Position numbers and translations under genes: made by a program. Of a stretch of DNA of 64,000 nt, positions 1 through 11,330 are shown piece by piece. The notes beneath the pieces are model-generated. The model did not search any database and had not been told where the DNA came from. It saw nothing but the letters and a program-made list of their open reading frames with translations. The DNA comes from Cryptomeria japonica. Taxonomy: Eukaryota; Streptophyta; Pinopsida; Cupressales; Cupressaceae. Positions within the stretch are counted from its first letter, which is position 1, and every line of letters starts with the position of its first letter. The DNA is taken from NCBI RefSeq assembly GCF_030272615.1, contig NC_081412.1, positions 20,995,932 to 21,059,931 of the forward strand. Reading direction: 5' to 3'.

Positions 1-1
1 A

Positions 2-783
2 GCATTGAAACTTGAAGTATCAAGGTTGATTGATGAACTTGAAGTAGAGAAGAAAGCCAAAGAATCACTGATGAAAAGTTATGAAGCATAAAAAATGTTG
101 GATGAGCAACTGAATATAAAAAGACCCAACAAAGTTGCAGGACTCGGTTACAAAGGAAAAGAATCTACCAAGAAGGGAATCCACACTACCGAGAGAGGAG
201 AATCATCAAAGCAAGCTGGAAACAAGAAGAACATCAAAGGAAAGAAGCCTATTTGCAACTACTGTGGAAATCAAGGTCATACTGCCAACATATGCCAAAT
301 CAGAAAAGGTAAGCAACCGAATGTCACTAGGTCTGATGGTTATTGTTACAATTGCAATAAGTATGGTAACACATCTAATCAATGTAGGAGATTTCTATTA
401 GCAATTATCAGAAGGAAAAATTCAAGGGGTTTTGTAAAAACTGCAATAGATATGGACACAGTACCGAGAAGTGTTGGTTTAAGCAGAAGAACTATATGTG
501 GTCTGCACACCGAGCAAATACTAGAAGCTACCGAACTCACACAGATCCTAACCGACAATATGCTGCAGTACCATGGGATTACAATACAAGGATATGGTGT
601 GAATATTGTGGAAGATATGGACATATAAGTGCCAACTGCTTTATAAGGTTTAGAATGAAAAACCAAAGATCATGGAGAAATCCTGGTATGGCATGTTTTC
701 ATTGTCACAAAGTTGGACACTTGGCTGGAGATTGCAGAGATCAACCCAGAGGAGATACCGAAGAAATAAAAAGAAAGTTCTAG
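2..783 (+). pseudogene. N1 ORF1: coiled-coil / multi-zinc-knuckle Gag-like protein (partial, frameshifted)
   Basis: The frame open at base 2 encodes a heptad-like charged helix (LEVSRLIDELEVEKKAKES), one stop near base 92, the GLGYKG motif typical of this protein in all three family copies, a Lys/Ser-rich linker, then five CCHC-type knuckles: CNYCGNQGHTANIC, CYNCNKYGNTSNQC (His changed to Asn), CKNCNRYGHSTEKC, CEYCGRYGHISANC and CFHCHKVGHLAGDC. A frameshift near 395-430 separates the second and third knuckles. Zinc knuckles of this kind bind nucleic acid in retroelement Gag nucleocapsids. The capsid-type N-terminal domain is not present in the complete N2 and N3 copies. A role in packaging element RNA is inference. 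Confidence 0.75.
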
Positions 784-1394
784 ATGATTTGAAAAAAGAA
801 GGAAAATGTGTCAACTAATGAAGAAAGCACCTTACCTACCGAGTTAGGTGCATCTATTCCAAATTAATCGGTAAAGGTATGAAGGGACTGCATTCTCTCA
901 AGGTTAAATCTTAACAGTTCCTATTTTATCATGTACTTAATTCCAAATCTGCATAGCTAAGATGCATTAGCAAGTTTGAAAGTTTTATCTAAGTCTTCTG
1001 GAGCACTAGAGTAGTCGGTTAATGCAGAAAATTTGTCTAGTTAGTAAAAGCACAAAAAGGAAGATAAATCGGTTTAGTAGAACCGAGTGCATTTAATGTT
1101 TTCTGACCTAACCTACACAGAGCCCGATAAGGTAAAATGTGTACTTAAAAGCTTTTGCACAGTCATTTTACACTTACCAAGTTTTTAGAGAGTAGAGCTA
1201 AGTGATTCAAAGGTGATCAAACACCTCCCGAGCGAATTTCAAGGTATTTACACATCGATCTCAAGCATTTTTAAGAGCTAGTTAACCGGGCAATATTAGT
1301 GTGACTATCTGTTTCATATTTACTAAGTGAAAGCATTTGCTGGTTAAGTTTCAAACCCTAAGCCTTTTTCATTAGTAGATATCCTGAGTTTGTA
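784..1394 (+). other. N1 spacer between ORF1 and ORF2
   Basis: No convincing ORF. The words TCGGTA/ACCGAG recur. N2 and N3 have an equivalent gap of about 440-460 bp at the same place, so it may be a leader or splice/internal-initiation region for ORF2. I see no recognisable intron signal. Confidence 0.4.
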
Positions 1395-4300
1395 ATGGCT
1401 CCAAAGATTCAGGAACCCGTTGTTGTTGAAACTATTGAGAAGCACTCATTGAAATATTCCCTACCTCCCAAAATTGCATTTGGATCGGATGATAAAATGA
1501 CATTTTCACTCATTCTGGATAGGGTTCTGCTGGTTGAGGATGCTAGATTTTTCACCAAATGTCGTGTTGAGGAACTAGGTCATGTTGAAATCAAGGACAT
1601 GTATGATGAACTTTGCACCGATGGGAACCTGGATAGCAAATTCAAGCATATCAAAGTCAAGGGATTGATCGAAGCCCTAACCTATCCCCGTGTCTTCAAA
1701 CCCCAATGGGTCAAGTTTGTTCTGAGCAGGGTTCATGATGATTTCATGTGGTTAGAGGAGAAACCATTCAAAATCACCAAGGAAATCATTCACTTGATCA
1801 CCAGTTACCCTATTTTTGACTGTGCCCGAGCACAGAAGATGATATCACAGAAAGAATTGATCACCTTAACCGGAGCTGAATTTGATTGCAGAGGTCTAAA
1901 ATTGAACAATGTTACAGACCCTGAGCTAAAGTTTGCAATTAGAGTCAGAGGTTATTGTTTCTTTCAATCGGCAAGGGAAAATAGTGTACCATGTGCAACT
2001 GTTGATTTAGCATATAAAATTGTGAAGAAGGGAATGAAGATTGATCTTTGTGAAGTGTTGTTGAAAAATCTGTTTGAAAATCTAAACACCATAAGGAAGC
2101 CAAAGAAGAACAACTCGGCAAACACACTGAAGTTTGGATCACTTTTGGTATGCATGTTTTTCTATTTTGAGAAATTCTTTCCATCAGTCGGTAAAGTAGT
2201 TTGGGAGCTACACCGACCAATCACCCATCAAATCAATGACTTCATCAAATGAATAGGTGATAACTTCAATGATATTATGGATGATTACTTTAGCAAATTT
2301 CAGGAAAAGATGCATAATAGGCACAAAATACCACCCAAGTTAGTGGAGAAATACAAAGAAGAAATATGTTTTGAAGTGGACACCGACTACTGCTATGTCA
2401 ATGCGGTAGAACCAAGAACTCAATCTTTGCCGCCTATAGGTTATGAGATTGACTTTGACATTACACAACAACAGATAGATGCCTATCTTGCACTGCCAAG
2501 GAATGCTACTGAGCTCAGATACGGTACATATGAAGAAGTCAAAGAAAAAGTGAAAATGAGCATAGTTGTACCGAAGGCAACAAGAAAAGCTACAAAGATG
2601 ATCAAAATCTTGACTGAAAAATTTGGAGAAGGTTCTACCTCCACTCCTGCCAAAAGTGAACTACTTGCAATTGAGGAAGAGTCTGAAGCTCATGAAGCTG
2701 TTGTTACATTGAGTACCGAGTTGCCAAAAGGCAAAATTTTGAAGTGGAAGAAAGAAGACACATCACAAGTATCACCGACTCCTCCAGTAAAGCGACCTAA
2801 TACTAGATCATCTACAATGTCATCGAGTAAGAAGCAGAAAACTGTTGAACTACCTAAGGTCACAAGGAATTACAAGAAAATGTCTTAGAGACTCATTTTG
2901 AATAAAGAGTCAAGTGACACAAAGTCTGAAGACGTTAGCAAATTTCAGATTGTTAAGAGTACAAAGGAAAATGTACGTAGTGTTGAAATTTTTTGTACAA
3001 ATTTGAAACAATATGGTGTATTTGGAGCATTTAGATATGTCAAATATGACTCCAGAACCGAAGATGAGAAGAGACAAATAGAAGAGGTAGTTGTATGCAC
3101 ACTTCTAAAATTCTGAACAGTTCCATTGGAAGTTACTGGATTTCTTCCAAAAATATTGTATTCACATATTGACAGTAGGTGGCAATATGCTATGGATTCA
3201 GAAAAACAGCTTAGAGAAAGAGTTTCGGTACATCTCTTTCCAGACATGTCGGTAGAAGACATAAAGAAACATTTGAAAAACTCTAAGATCAAATTTCAAG
3301 TAAAGCAACGAGCCCTGAAAATGATGAATGGACTTTACCTAGAAGTTGAAGATGAAACTAAAGTCAAGTGGCAAGAAATTTTCAAAATCAAGAGTGCAAA
3401 TGAGCAGCAAAGTGAAGTTGAAATTGTTGATATTACCGAGCAAGATCCTGCGTCCAATAGACAAATTGATGAAAATATCATGGACATCGAAGCACAGGAA
3501 CAAGAAATGATAGAAGGAAATGCCTATGCCAAACTGGTATCTAGCGAATCAGTTTTGGAACAAGTCAAATCCTATCCTCCGGTAACTCACCTAGTTTCAA
3601 CCGAGACTCCTCAGGACACTAAACAAGGCAAAGAGGGTCAACAGTCTACAAAAGGAGAAGCTACTTCTTAGGCCATAGGGGAACAAACTTCTCAAGTGCC
3701 TGCAAGCACATAAACTATTGCCATCGAGTCCACATGCACAGAACCACTGAAGGAATCAACAGAGGCTATAGGAACCGACAAAAGTGTTGCCTCTACCGAG
3801 CAACCTACTGAGGATGATGAAGCCTCCAAAGCCATTGTACTAGTTCAACCACTGAAATCCTCATCTTCCAAAGATAAGAAAATGAAGAAGCATAGCTTCA
3901 AGATAGATCTATCTAAGCCCATTGTGTTGCCAAATGTTGACATATCAAAACTGAAAGGGCAAGCACTTATTGAATTCAGAGAACTCTGCAAAGCCAAAGC
4001 CGAACAAGAGAGACAAATGGCCATTCAGAAGAAAGACAGAGTACTTCAGAAGGTGAAAGCATTATTAACAGACATGCTACCTGAAGCTTCCGTGACAAAA
4101 GATGCAGCCATCCATGTGCAATTGGATGAACTCCTCACCAAATTAGAAGCATCAGGAGTAGATGCATCTGAGTACCTGAGCAAACTGAAGGACAAAGAGC
4201 TCACTACCAAAATGATTGAAGAAGTCCAGAAAGCCATTGCTGTTATTAAAGTTAAGCTTGTCAACCTCATTGCTGAGTTGTCCCCTCAACTCACGCATAT

Positions 4301-4751
4301 TCTTTATTTATTTCAGAAGCTCTGTACATTCTCTTTATTCATTAAAGATATCAAGAATAAAATAGAAGTGATTGAGAAAGAGATTACTGATCTCTCCAAT
4401 AAATTGACCACTGAGCCAAATTCTATTCAGAATTTCTCCACCAAATTGCAAAATCTTATGGCTCAATAGTTAGAACTTAGGAATGAAGAGCACAAAATAA
4501 GGATGGATATTATGACTCTTCAAACCTTATTCATTCCACACTTGTCCTCCATCCAAGAACAGATCAACCGAGCTACCTATTTATCTACTACACAAGAGGG
4601 AAGCACATTAGATGGTCTAATCTCACTGTTTGCTGACATTACAGCTCATAATTCTTTAATGGACAGTGTCAAGGATGCCCTCTCTATCGCTCTCACTGAT
4701 GCCAGTACAAAGTATAAATCCATTTTTGACCAGTTGCCTACCGAATGGTAA
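1395..4751 (+). pseudogene. N1 ORF2: long conserved protein of unknown function (~1118 codons, several stops)
   Basis: ATG at 1395 begins one frame kept to the stop at 4751; open segments 1395-2252, 2277-2888, 2898-3116, 3126-3671, 3882-4469 and 4503-4751 all share it. Visible parts: an N-terminal region with LSRVHDDFMWLE (aa ~110-121) and an aromatic box LLVCMFFYFEKFFPSVG (aa ~250); a Lys/Ser/Thr-rich linker with KKQK-type basic clusters; a central region with LYSHIDSRWQYAMDSEK (aa ~588); an acidic low-complexity stretch; and a helical C-terminus. The same boxes occur in N2 (LSRVHGDKMYLE; LLVGLFFYFQGYFPGVG; LYNSLDNKWRIAIEMEQ) and N3. No RT, integrase, protease or membrane segment is seen. 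I do not recognise the family; a relation to 'putative plant transposon protein' domains is only a possibility to test. Confidence 0.75.
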
Positions 4752-5100
4752 CTAGTTTTGATGTTTGTCAAAAAGGGGGAGTGTAGTATATGAGTATACT
4801 GTAGTATATGAGTATACCAAGTAGATCAGAGTATCAACTCGTACAGGTAATTTTGACAGGGGGATCAGTGATCAAAGAGCAAAGAACAAATGCAGTGAAC
4901 ACAGAACATTAAACACCGAGCATGCAAATTCAGAATTATGTATAGTATATTGATAAGGGGAGTATATCTGAGTATACTATTTATTGACTATTGTATATAC
5001 TGTTAGCTTAGTCAAATTTTGTTAGTATATAGATTTTTTGAGTTATGACTTTAAAAGGAATTTTGTCAAACATTTCAAAACTAATGTCAAAAGGGGAGAT
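4752..5100 (+). repeat. N1 pre-LTR region: tandem ATACTC repeats and polypurine tracts
   Basis: A polypurine run (aaaagggggag, about 4769-4779) is followed by a tandem pair of tgtagtatatgagtatac (about 4781-4816) and further GTATATCTGAGTATAC-like copies near 4960-5030. The functional PPT, aaaaggggagat, lies at 5089-5100 directly before the LTR. Similar TATAC-rich, AGGGGGAG-bearing regions precede the 3' LTRs of N2 and N3. Confidence 0.6.
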
Positions 5101-6287
5101 TGTTACCATTTACAAAGTTGTCATTAGTTTTATGTCCAAATTCATTCTATATACTCTAGCCAGTTATTACTACCAAAATATTCAGTCGGTAAGCACTAAA
5201 GCAGTCGGTTACAGAAGAAAGAAGTCACATAGTTTAGTATTCATCGAGCTGTCTACCGAGTAACATTCTATGTCTACCGAGTAGCAAAGAAGGTATACTG
5301 AGTAACCTGAACTGAGTGAAACATGTTACCAGATCATTGAACCTAGACACATGTGTGGAAATGTGTTACAAGATCAAGGAACAAAGAACCGTTATCACAT
5401 AGGAAATTGTACTTCTAGATTGTGTATGATTTTGAGGACATGTATCCAATGAAATAATTTCTAGGGTTAATCATTCGATGAATCATGTTTGTAAGATCGA
5501 AGCATGGACAAGATCACCGTTACAAGAGATCTATTTATACAACATGGATTGAGGATTAAAATGTGTGTGTGTGTGAAGCAAGACTTGTGTGAAAAGAAAA
5601 ATCATGGGGAAGCACAAAATATTATGACTGTTACAATTGACAGAGATGCACAAAGGTCACCGAGAAGGATTTCAGAGAACAATCAAGGAACAAAGTAAAC
5701 ATAAGGGCTTACTGAGTTAATTTATGGATTACCGAGGTATCCTATAAGCAAGGTAATTTCATTTTGAGCACATAGAATTTGGTACAACATTTCAGATGTG
5801 AAGTTGCAGATATTTTGTAAGATTTTGATTGCAATATTTTGAGTTGTAAGAGAAACCTTTAACAGGGTAAAAGACTCTAACAAAGTATAAATTGTAAAGC
5901 CTTTAACCAGGTGCAACATTTAGTTTAAGTGTTGTAAAATCCTTTAGTAAGGTAGATCTAAAGATCTTGATACTCCTAACGTGGTAAGCTATCAGAAATA
6001 GCTAAACATGTAGCTCTAACCGAGCAACCTTTATTATTGCAGTAGTGAAGTTGTGGGTGCCATCCCCACCGCAGTTTTTCTCTCTAACCAAGAGTTTCTG
6101 CGTAACCAAAATATATGTGTTATGGAGTGAATCATGTATGATTGTTATTTATTTGTTTTAGCATTATATTATGTTTTAGCTATATTCAGTTTATGCTTAA
6201 CAATAAAGTTATTATTGAAGAATAGTTTTGAAGTACTGATTCACCCATCCCCTCTTAGTACATTAGCTTTCCATATTGGGCCTAACA
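5101..6287 (+). repeat. N1 3' LTR
   Basis: Begins TGTTACCATTTACAAAG after the PPT and ends CCTAACA. It holds the R/U5-type box seen in the other LTRs here (ccccaccgcagtttttctc near 6065, then gtgttatggagtg near 6117) and the terminal gattcacccatcccctctta motif near 6239. Short taccgagtaac-like words repeat at about 5255-5310. TG...CA ends are kept. Confidence 0.75.
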
Positions 6288-7361
6288 GTAGATATCTAAA
6301 AATTCTGCTAACAACATTCATATGTGATTGTTTTGGTGCAGCTTGGAATATGGCCACCATGCACACTGCCTGAACTATATCCTATCTTGAAGTAGTTAGA
6401 TATAGTAGGCTGCCTATCATGGATATGTACAGAGTCTGATCAACCACTGGTGATTCATCATTCTTTCTCAATTTGCTACTGGTCACCATGGGGGTATTTA
6501 CCAGTTTGCAATCTTCCAATTGGAATTTCTTCAACATCTCCTTTGCATACTTGACTTGTGAGATAAAAATTCCTTTATCTTGCTGTAATATCTGCAGACC
6601 AAGGAAGCATGTCAATTCACCAAGCATTGACATCTCAAATTCTATCTCCATTTGATCAACAAATTCTTTACAAATAGTTTCCTTGTTGCCTCCAAAGATA
6701 ATGTCATCTATATACATAACCACAATGGTCACGTGGTTCCCATCTTTCTTTATGTACAAATTGCTATCAACACTCCCTTTTTGAATCCCTTCTCTTTTAG
6801 GTACTGATCTAATCTTGAATACCATGCTCTAGGAGCTTGCTTTAGACCATACAAGGCCTTCTTCAACTTGCACACAAATGTCTCATCATCATGTAGCAGA
6901 AACCCTTCTGGTTGCTCCATGTACACTTCTTCTTCCAAATTTCCATTTAGAAAGGCAAATTTTACATCCATTTGGTATACTTTATAACCTTTGTAGGTAG
7001 AGAAGGCTAGAAACATTCTAATTGCTTCTAATCTAGCTATCAGTATGAATGTTTCTTCAAAGTCATTTCCCTCTACTTGAGAGTATCCCTTTCACACTAG
7101 TCTAGCTTTATGCTGAACAATTTTACCTTCTTCATTCATCTTATTCTGGTATACCCATTTTTTGCCAATGATGTTATTGTCTTCCGGTCTAGGCACCAAT
7201 TCCCAACTTTTGTTCTTCTCAATCTGGTGCAGTTCATCTTCCATGGCATCCATCCATTCTTGTCTTTTACTGGCCTCATTGAATGTTTTGGGTTCAACTT
7301 CAGTCATGAGGAATAGGTTGACTTGTTCATCATTCCGGGCAAGTCTTCTTCTAGTCTGCAC
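6288..7361 (-). pseudogene. Copia-B reverse transcriptase fragment (3' part of gene)
   Basis: Minus-strand Ty1/copia RT. Going down from 7361: TRRRLARNDE; the RT opening [49 protein letters not shown]; the catalytic MYIDDIIFGG; the QISQ-type segment ISQVKYAKEMLKKF; and the start of the connection/RNase H region (GSLLYLTTSR, VSRIFRYL) where N1 interrupts. A stop follows HKARLV near 7090 and a frameshift lies near 6783-6825. The upstream (5') part of the gene continues at 14677; joining the two across Copia-A with one TGCAC copy removed keeps the reading sense. Confidence 0.9.
7357..7361. repeat. Target-site duplication of Copia-A, left copy (TGCAC)
   Basis: Identical to 14677-14681, immediately outside the two LTR ends. 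Five-base duplications are normal for Ty1/copia integrases. Confidence 0.95.
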
Positions 7362-8830
7362 TATTAGCATATGAGCAGAGTTTGATCACATGGTATGATA
7401 TTGAATGTTGTCATTGATGTCAATATGCTAAAGTATGAACCGATATATTGAAGAAAGCAAACTGGCAAGCGAACCGGTATGATGATGTGAACCAGTATAT
7501 GCGAAAAGGTGAACCAGTATGTTGGAATGTGAACCAGTATATGCAAAGTTTGTATCGGGGTTTCATTTGATATGACTACCGGTTGGTAGTCTCAACTTCA
7601 GGGTTTCTGGTTGATGCATTCCAAATCTATGTGATTCGACTGACAACATCCTGTGATGAGTTAGCATTGAAATGAAGATCAGATCATGTTGCCACGTCAA
7701 CCTTATGAGCGTGAAGAATCTCCTTGAGGGTCTTGCATGAAGAAGATTGATTCTATCTACCTCGGGAATGTGCAAAATCTTAGTAAATGGTGGAGAACGC
7801 ATGATGGGTTATCAGCTTCCAGAAGCAGTGAAGAACGAACGATGGAGAATGTCTTGAGATTTGTTCAAGATTGTTTTACCTTGTGTAATGTGATTAAATG
7901 GTCAGGATTGGACCGACTGTATTGTTAACCTAGATGCTTAGGGTTTTAGGTTTTGGCTACCGACCTAATCGTTGTCTATAAGGCCGATGATGATTCTCAT
8001 TTGAAGTTGTTTGCAAATGAATGTGTGTGAAGTGATTCTTGCTAGACCAGAGCAGTGAGTAGAGATCTATAGAGTATGATTGCAGATGTAAAGGAACTGA
8101 AGCGGATCTGCCTTGGCATTAAGTGCTATTATCAGATTAGTGTATTACTTGTTGACTTCTAACCATTTTAGCAGATGGAAAATCCCTTTATCGGGTAGCT
8201 TTAACAGGCTTTTTGTAAATCCTTTAACAGGGTGACTCAAAATAATTGAGTTCTTTAAATCCTTTGACAAGGTAACCTTTAATAGGGTTTTAACCTATAA
8301 CCGGGTATTTAGCCATCCCTTAACCGGGTGATCTCTAGTAGGATCGGTTCCTAGCAAAACCTGTTGTAAAGTCTTTAACTGAACTAGGCTCCTAACAGAG
8401 TGGACTTCAAAAGAGTTCAAGAACAACTTGTGGGTATTCATCCCCACCATGGTTTTTCCTAGTTGGGTTTCCACATGAAAAATCAATGTGTTATGTGTGA
8501 TGTTTTTTCATGTGATGTTTTAGTGTTTTCTATTAAGTGGTAAAAGCATGCTGATCCAATGGTCTTTATATTTTTGATGCATTACCTGCTTAAGCATATG
8601 GGTGGAGTTGAGATGAGATATTAAGTTTTGAGAAGATCTAGATGTTACCGGTTTATGTCTTTCACAGTCATACTATGTTTTACCGGTAGTGCCTTGATTT
8701 AGATCGGTGATACTGTTTGCCAGTTAGTGCAGTCTTTGCAGTTTAAGTTGTTTAAGAAGTTTTTGTGTGTACTGATTCACCCCCCCCTCTCAGTACATGT
8801 TGGGTATTTACTGTTCATCATTATTCATCA
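7362..8830 (+). repeat. Copia-A 5' LTR
   Basis: Starts TATTAGCATATGAGC (the other copy has TGTTGGCATATGAGC) and ends CATTATTCATCA. U3 carries a spaced array of gaaccRGTAT units (7434-7545). The R/U5 box (ccaccatggtttttcctag, 8447-8465; tttccacatg; tgtgttatgtg) and the terminal gattcacccccccctctcag motif near 8774 are present. The minus-strand ORFs over this LTR are incidental. Confidence 0.92.
7434..7545 (+). repeat. Spaced direct repeats GAACCRGTATRTG in Copia-A U3
   Basis: At least five copies of gaacc(g/a)(g/a)tat at roughly 17-40 bp intervals, matched by a parallel array at 13285-13395 in the 3' LTR. Arrays in U3 are often enhancer elements; that role is inference. Confidence 0.6.
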
Positions 8831-8832
8831 AT

Positions 8833-8844
8833 TGGTATCAGAGC
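8833..8844 (+). promoter_or_regulatory. Copia-A primer-binding site
   Basis: TGGTATCAGAGC, two bases after the LTR end, is the standard plant copia PBS complementary to the 3' end of initiator tRNA-Met. Confidence 0.92.
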
Positions 8845-8901
8845 ATCCTCCAGGTCCTCTATGTTGTAAGCTTAACCACTTGAGGAAAAGATCCTATTCT
8901 A

Positions 8902-10239
8902 ATGATGAAGAGGGAAGGTCCTAAGTTCAATAGAGATAACTTTAAGATATGGAATGACAAAATGAAGATATACATTAAAAGCATGGGTGCTCAACACTGG
9001 AACTATGTTGAGAATACTTATGTTGTCCCTACCAGTACTCTCACCAATGATCAAAGAAGAGAAATTAGGGAGAATGGGCAAGTCATGGAAGCTCTTATCA
9101 GCAGTCTATCTTATATTGAGTTTATAGATGTTCAGGATAAAGACAATCCCAAAGATATATGGGATACTCTAGAGTCTATCTATAGCGGCGATGAGCATGT
9201 GAAGCAAGCTAAGGAAGAAAGCCTTAGAGGAAAGTTTGAAGACATGTAGATGGTTGAAGGAGAGACCATTCAACAATATGAGATAAGGATTAAAACTGTT
9301 GTTGGAGACATCAAGAGTGAAGGAGGTACAATGGATGATTCCACCATTGTTAGCAAAGTTTTGAGATCCTTATTACTAGTCTATGCAATAAGGGTTGCCG
9401 CTATTCAGGAGTTGAGATCTATTGACAAGACAAAGGTATAAGTTGACCGCATATGAGCTAAATAGTTATGATGGCAGTGTTCAAAAGACTGATCAGCCTT
9501 TAGAGCATCTACTGCACTATCTAGAAAGGGAAAAGAAGCTAGTACTAGTTGTGAACCTAGACAAAGCAGGGATATGGATGATGAGGAGATCCTGATGGAA
9601 TTTGAAGCTCTTCTTGCTAAGAGACTTCCTAAGGGAACTGGAAAATACAGAGGTAAGCTCCCTTTGAAATTTTTTTCTTGTAATAGGATAGGGCACATTG
9701 CTATAAACTATCCCAATAGTGATAATAAGGACAAACTGGAGAAGTTCAAAAAGTTCAAAGGAGGAAATAGGAGAAACTGTTTTGTTGTAGTCAATGAAGG
9801 TGTCACTGATGATGATTCAGAAGATGAAGAAAGCGAAGACATAGTATTTGTATCTGTTAAGGAAGATGTGTCAGACAAGAAGGCTCTTGTCTCCCGCTTT
9901 GATAATTTTAATGAGTGGATTATTGATAGTGGATGTTCTCACCACATGACTAGTGACCAGAAAAAGTTTTTGTCTTTGGAAGAGTATGATGGAGGTGTAG
10001 TCCGATTTGGTAATGATGCACCATGTATGGTAAAAGGAAAAGGGTCCATCTCTCTAAATGGAAAAAGTGGTGCTGATAATGTGTATTGGGTAGAAGGTCT
10101 CAGACATAACCTTCTGAGTGTTGCCCAGCTGAATGGTAAAGGACTCACTCTGGAATTCAAAGATGGAGTATGCAAAATAAAGGGAAAGAGTGGTGAACTG
10201 ATGGCCACCGGTATGTACACCAAAGGTAACTTATTTTAG
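8902..10239 (+). pseudogene. Copia-A gag and protease region (stops, frameshift)
   Basis: Gag opens with MMKREGPKFNRDNFKIWNDK, the usual copia Gag N-terminus with a Trp-containing first helix, and continues through DTLESIYSGDEHVKQAKEES. A stop lies at 9247-9249 and a frame break near 9437-9573. The zinc knuckle is damaged: FFSCNRIGHIAINY has lost its first and last Cys. The retropepsin follows with the catalytic triplet in WIIDSGCSHHMTSD, then the pre-integrase stretch NLLSVAQLNGKG. TAG at 10237 interrupts the join to the integrase region in the same frame. Confidence 0.9.
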
Positions 10240-11330
10240 TTAAATACAAATATCAGTCAATGTCTAATGGCTAAGTTTGATGATAGTTGGATATGGCATA
10301 GGAGACTCTGCCATGTAAATTTTGATAATATTGTGAAGGTCAGTAAGATCAAGGCAATTAGAGGATTGCCTGTGCTGAACAAACCAGAGAATCCTTTGTG
10401 CAGAGAATGTTAACTGGGGAAAATGTCTTCCTCAACCTTCAAAGGTAAATCTTTCACAACAGATAATTTACTTGATCTTGTGCATACTAATTTGTGCGGT
10501 CCCATGAAAACTAGGAGTGTTCAGGGAGATAGGTACTTTATGATTCTTACTGATGATTTCTCAAGAATGATGTGGGTCACATTCTTGAAAGACAAGTCTA
10601 AAGCTTTTGGAAAGTTTAAAGCCTTCAAAGCACTAGTTGAAAAGGAAAACGGTAAGAGAATCAAATGCCTTAGAACCAACCAAGGAGGTGAGTTCACTTC
10701 TTGAGAATTCAATAAGTACTATGAAGAGAATGGCATCAAGAGGAAATTGTCTACCCCCAAACTCCACAACAGAATGGCCTAGTAGAAAGGAACAACTAAA
10801 CTATAGTTGAAGCTGCCAGAATGATGCTGATTCAAGGGAAGGTTGCTCACACTTTTTGGAGAGAAGCGGTGAGCAATGCAGTCTACACTATGAACCGGGT
10901 ACTCATCAAGAAAGGTAAGGATAAAACTCCTTATAAGTATTGGACTGGTAAGACTCTAGTAGTAAGCTACTTTAGAGTGTTTGGTAGCAAGTGTTATATC
11001 AAGAGAAGTGAATACCAGAGCAAGTTTGATGCAAAATGTGATGAGGGAATATTCCTAGGGTATTCCACCAAGAGAAAAGCTCTCAGGTGTTTTAACAATA
11101 GGACTCAGAGAATTGTTGAAAGTATCAATGTTAGAGTCGATGAAACCTCTGAGAAACCTGAGGAAACCAACAACGTGTGAGCGGTAGATGAACTAGATGT
11201 AACCTTCTGGGAACCGGTTGCAAAATAACCAAGTACAAATAATAGTGCTCCTACACCAGTAGATGTTGATGAAGATGAGGATGAAGAGGAAAAGCAAGAG
11301 GAATCAGTTAAGATCATTCCTAGGTATGTA
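10240..11330 (+). pseudogene. Copia-A integrase (catalytic Asp positions changed)
   Basis: The pre-integrase zinc-binding part WIWHRRLCHVNFDN...CREC is in the same frame as the protease but stopped at about 10411. The core has VHTNLCGP (usual Asp is Asn) and RTNQGGEF (usual RSDxGGEF; Asp is Asn); the Glu is kept in the NGLVER-type segment near 10775, but in a shifted frame. The IN C-terminus (GIFLGYSTKRKALRCFNNR) and an acidic linker rich in Glu/Asp follow to about 11330. Two of the three DDE residues are altered, so it would be inactive. Confidence 0.87.

Larger units (their letters stand above)
1..6287 (+). mobile_element. N1: non-autonomous two-ORF LTR retrotransposon, 5' end outside window
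   Basis: The window opens inside ORF1 of this element and runs through ORF2, a PPT and a 3' LTR ending at 6287 in CCTAACA. Directly after 6287 the minus-strand Copia-B reading frame resumes (VSRIFRYL), so N1 is inserted in the RNase H region of Copia-B; the other half of the target is left of the window. No protease, integrase or reverse transcriptase is seen in the 6.3 kb. Order and size of its parts match N2 (23177-30913) and N3 (42587-58832). The TSD cannot be checked because the 5' side is missing; the right flank begins GTAGA. Confidence 0.8.
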
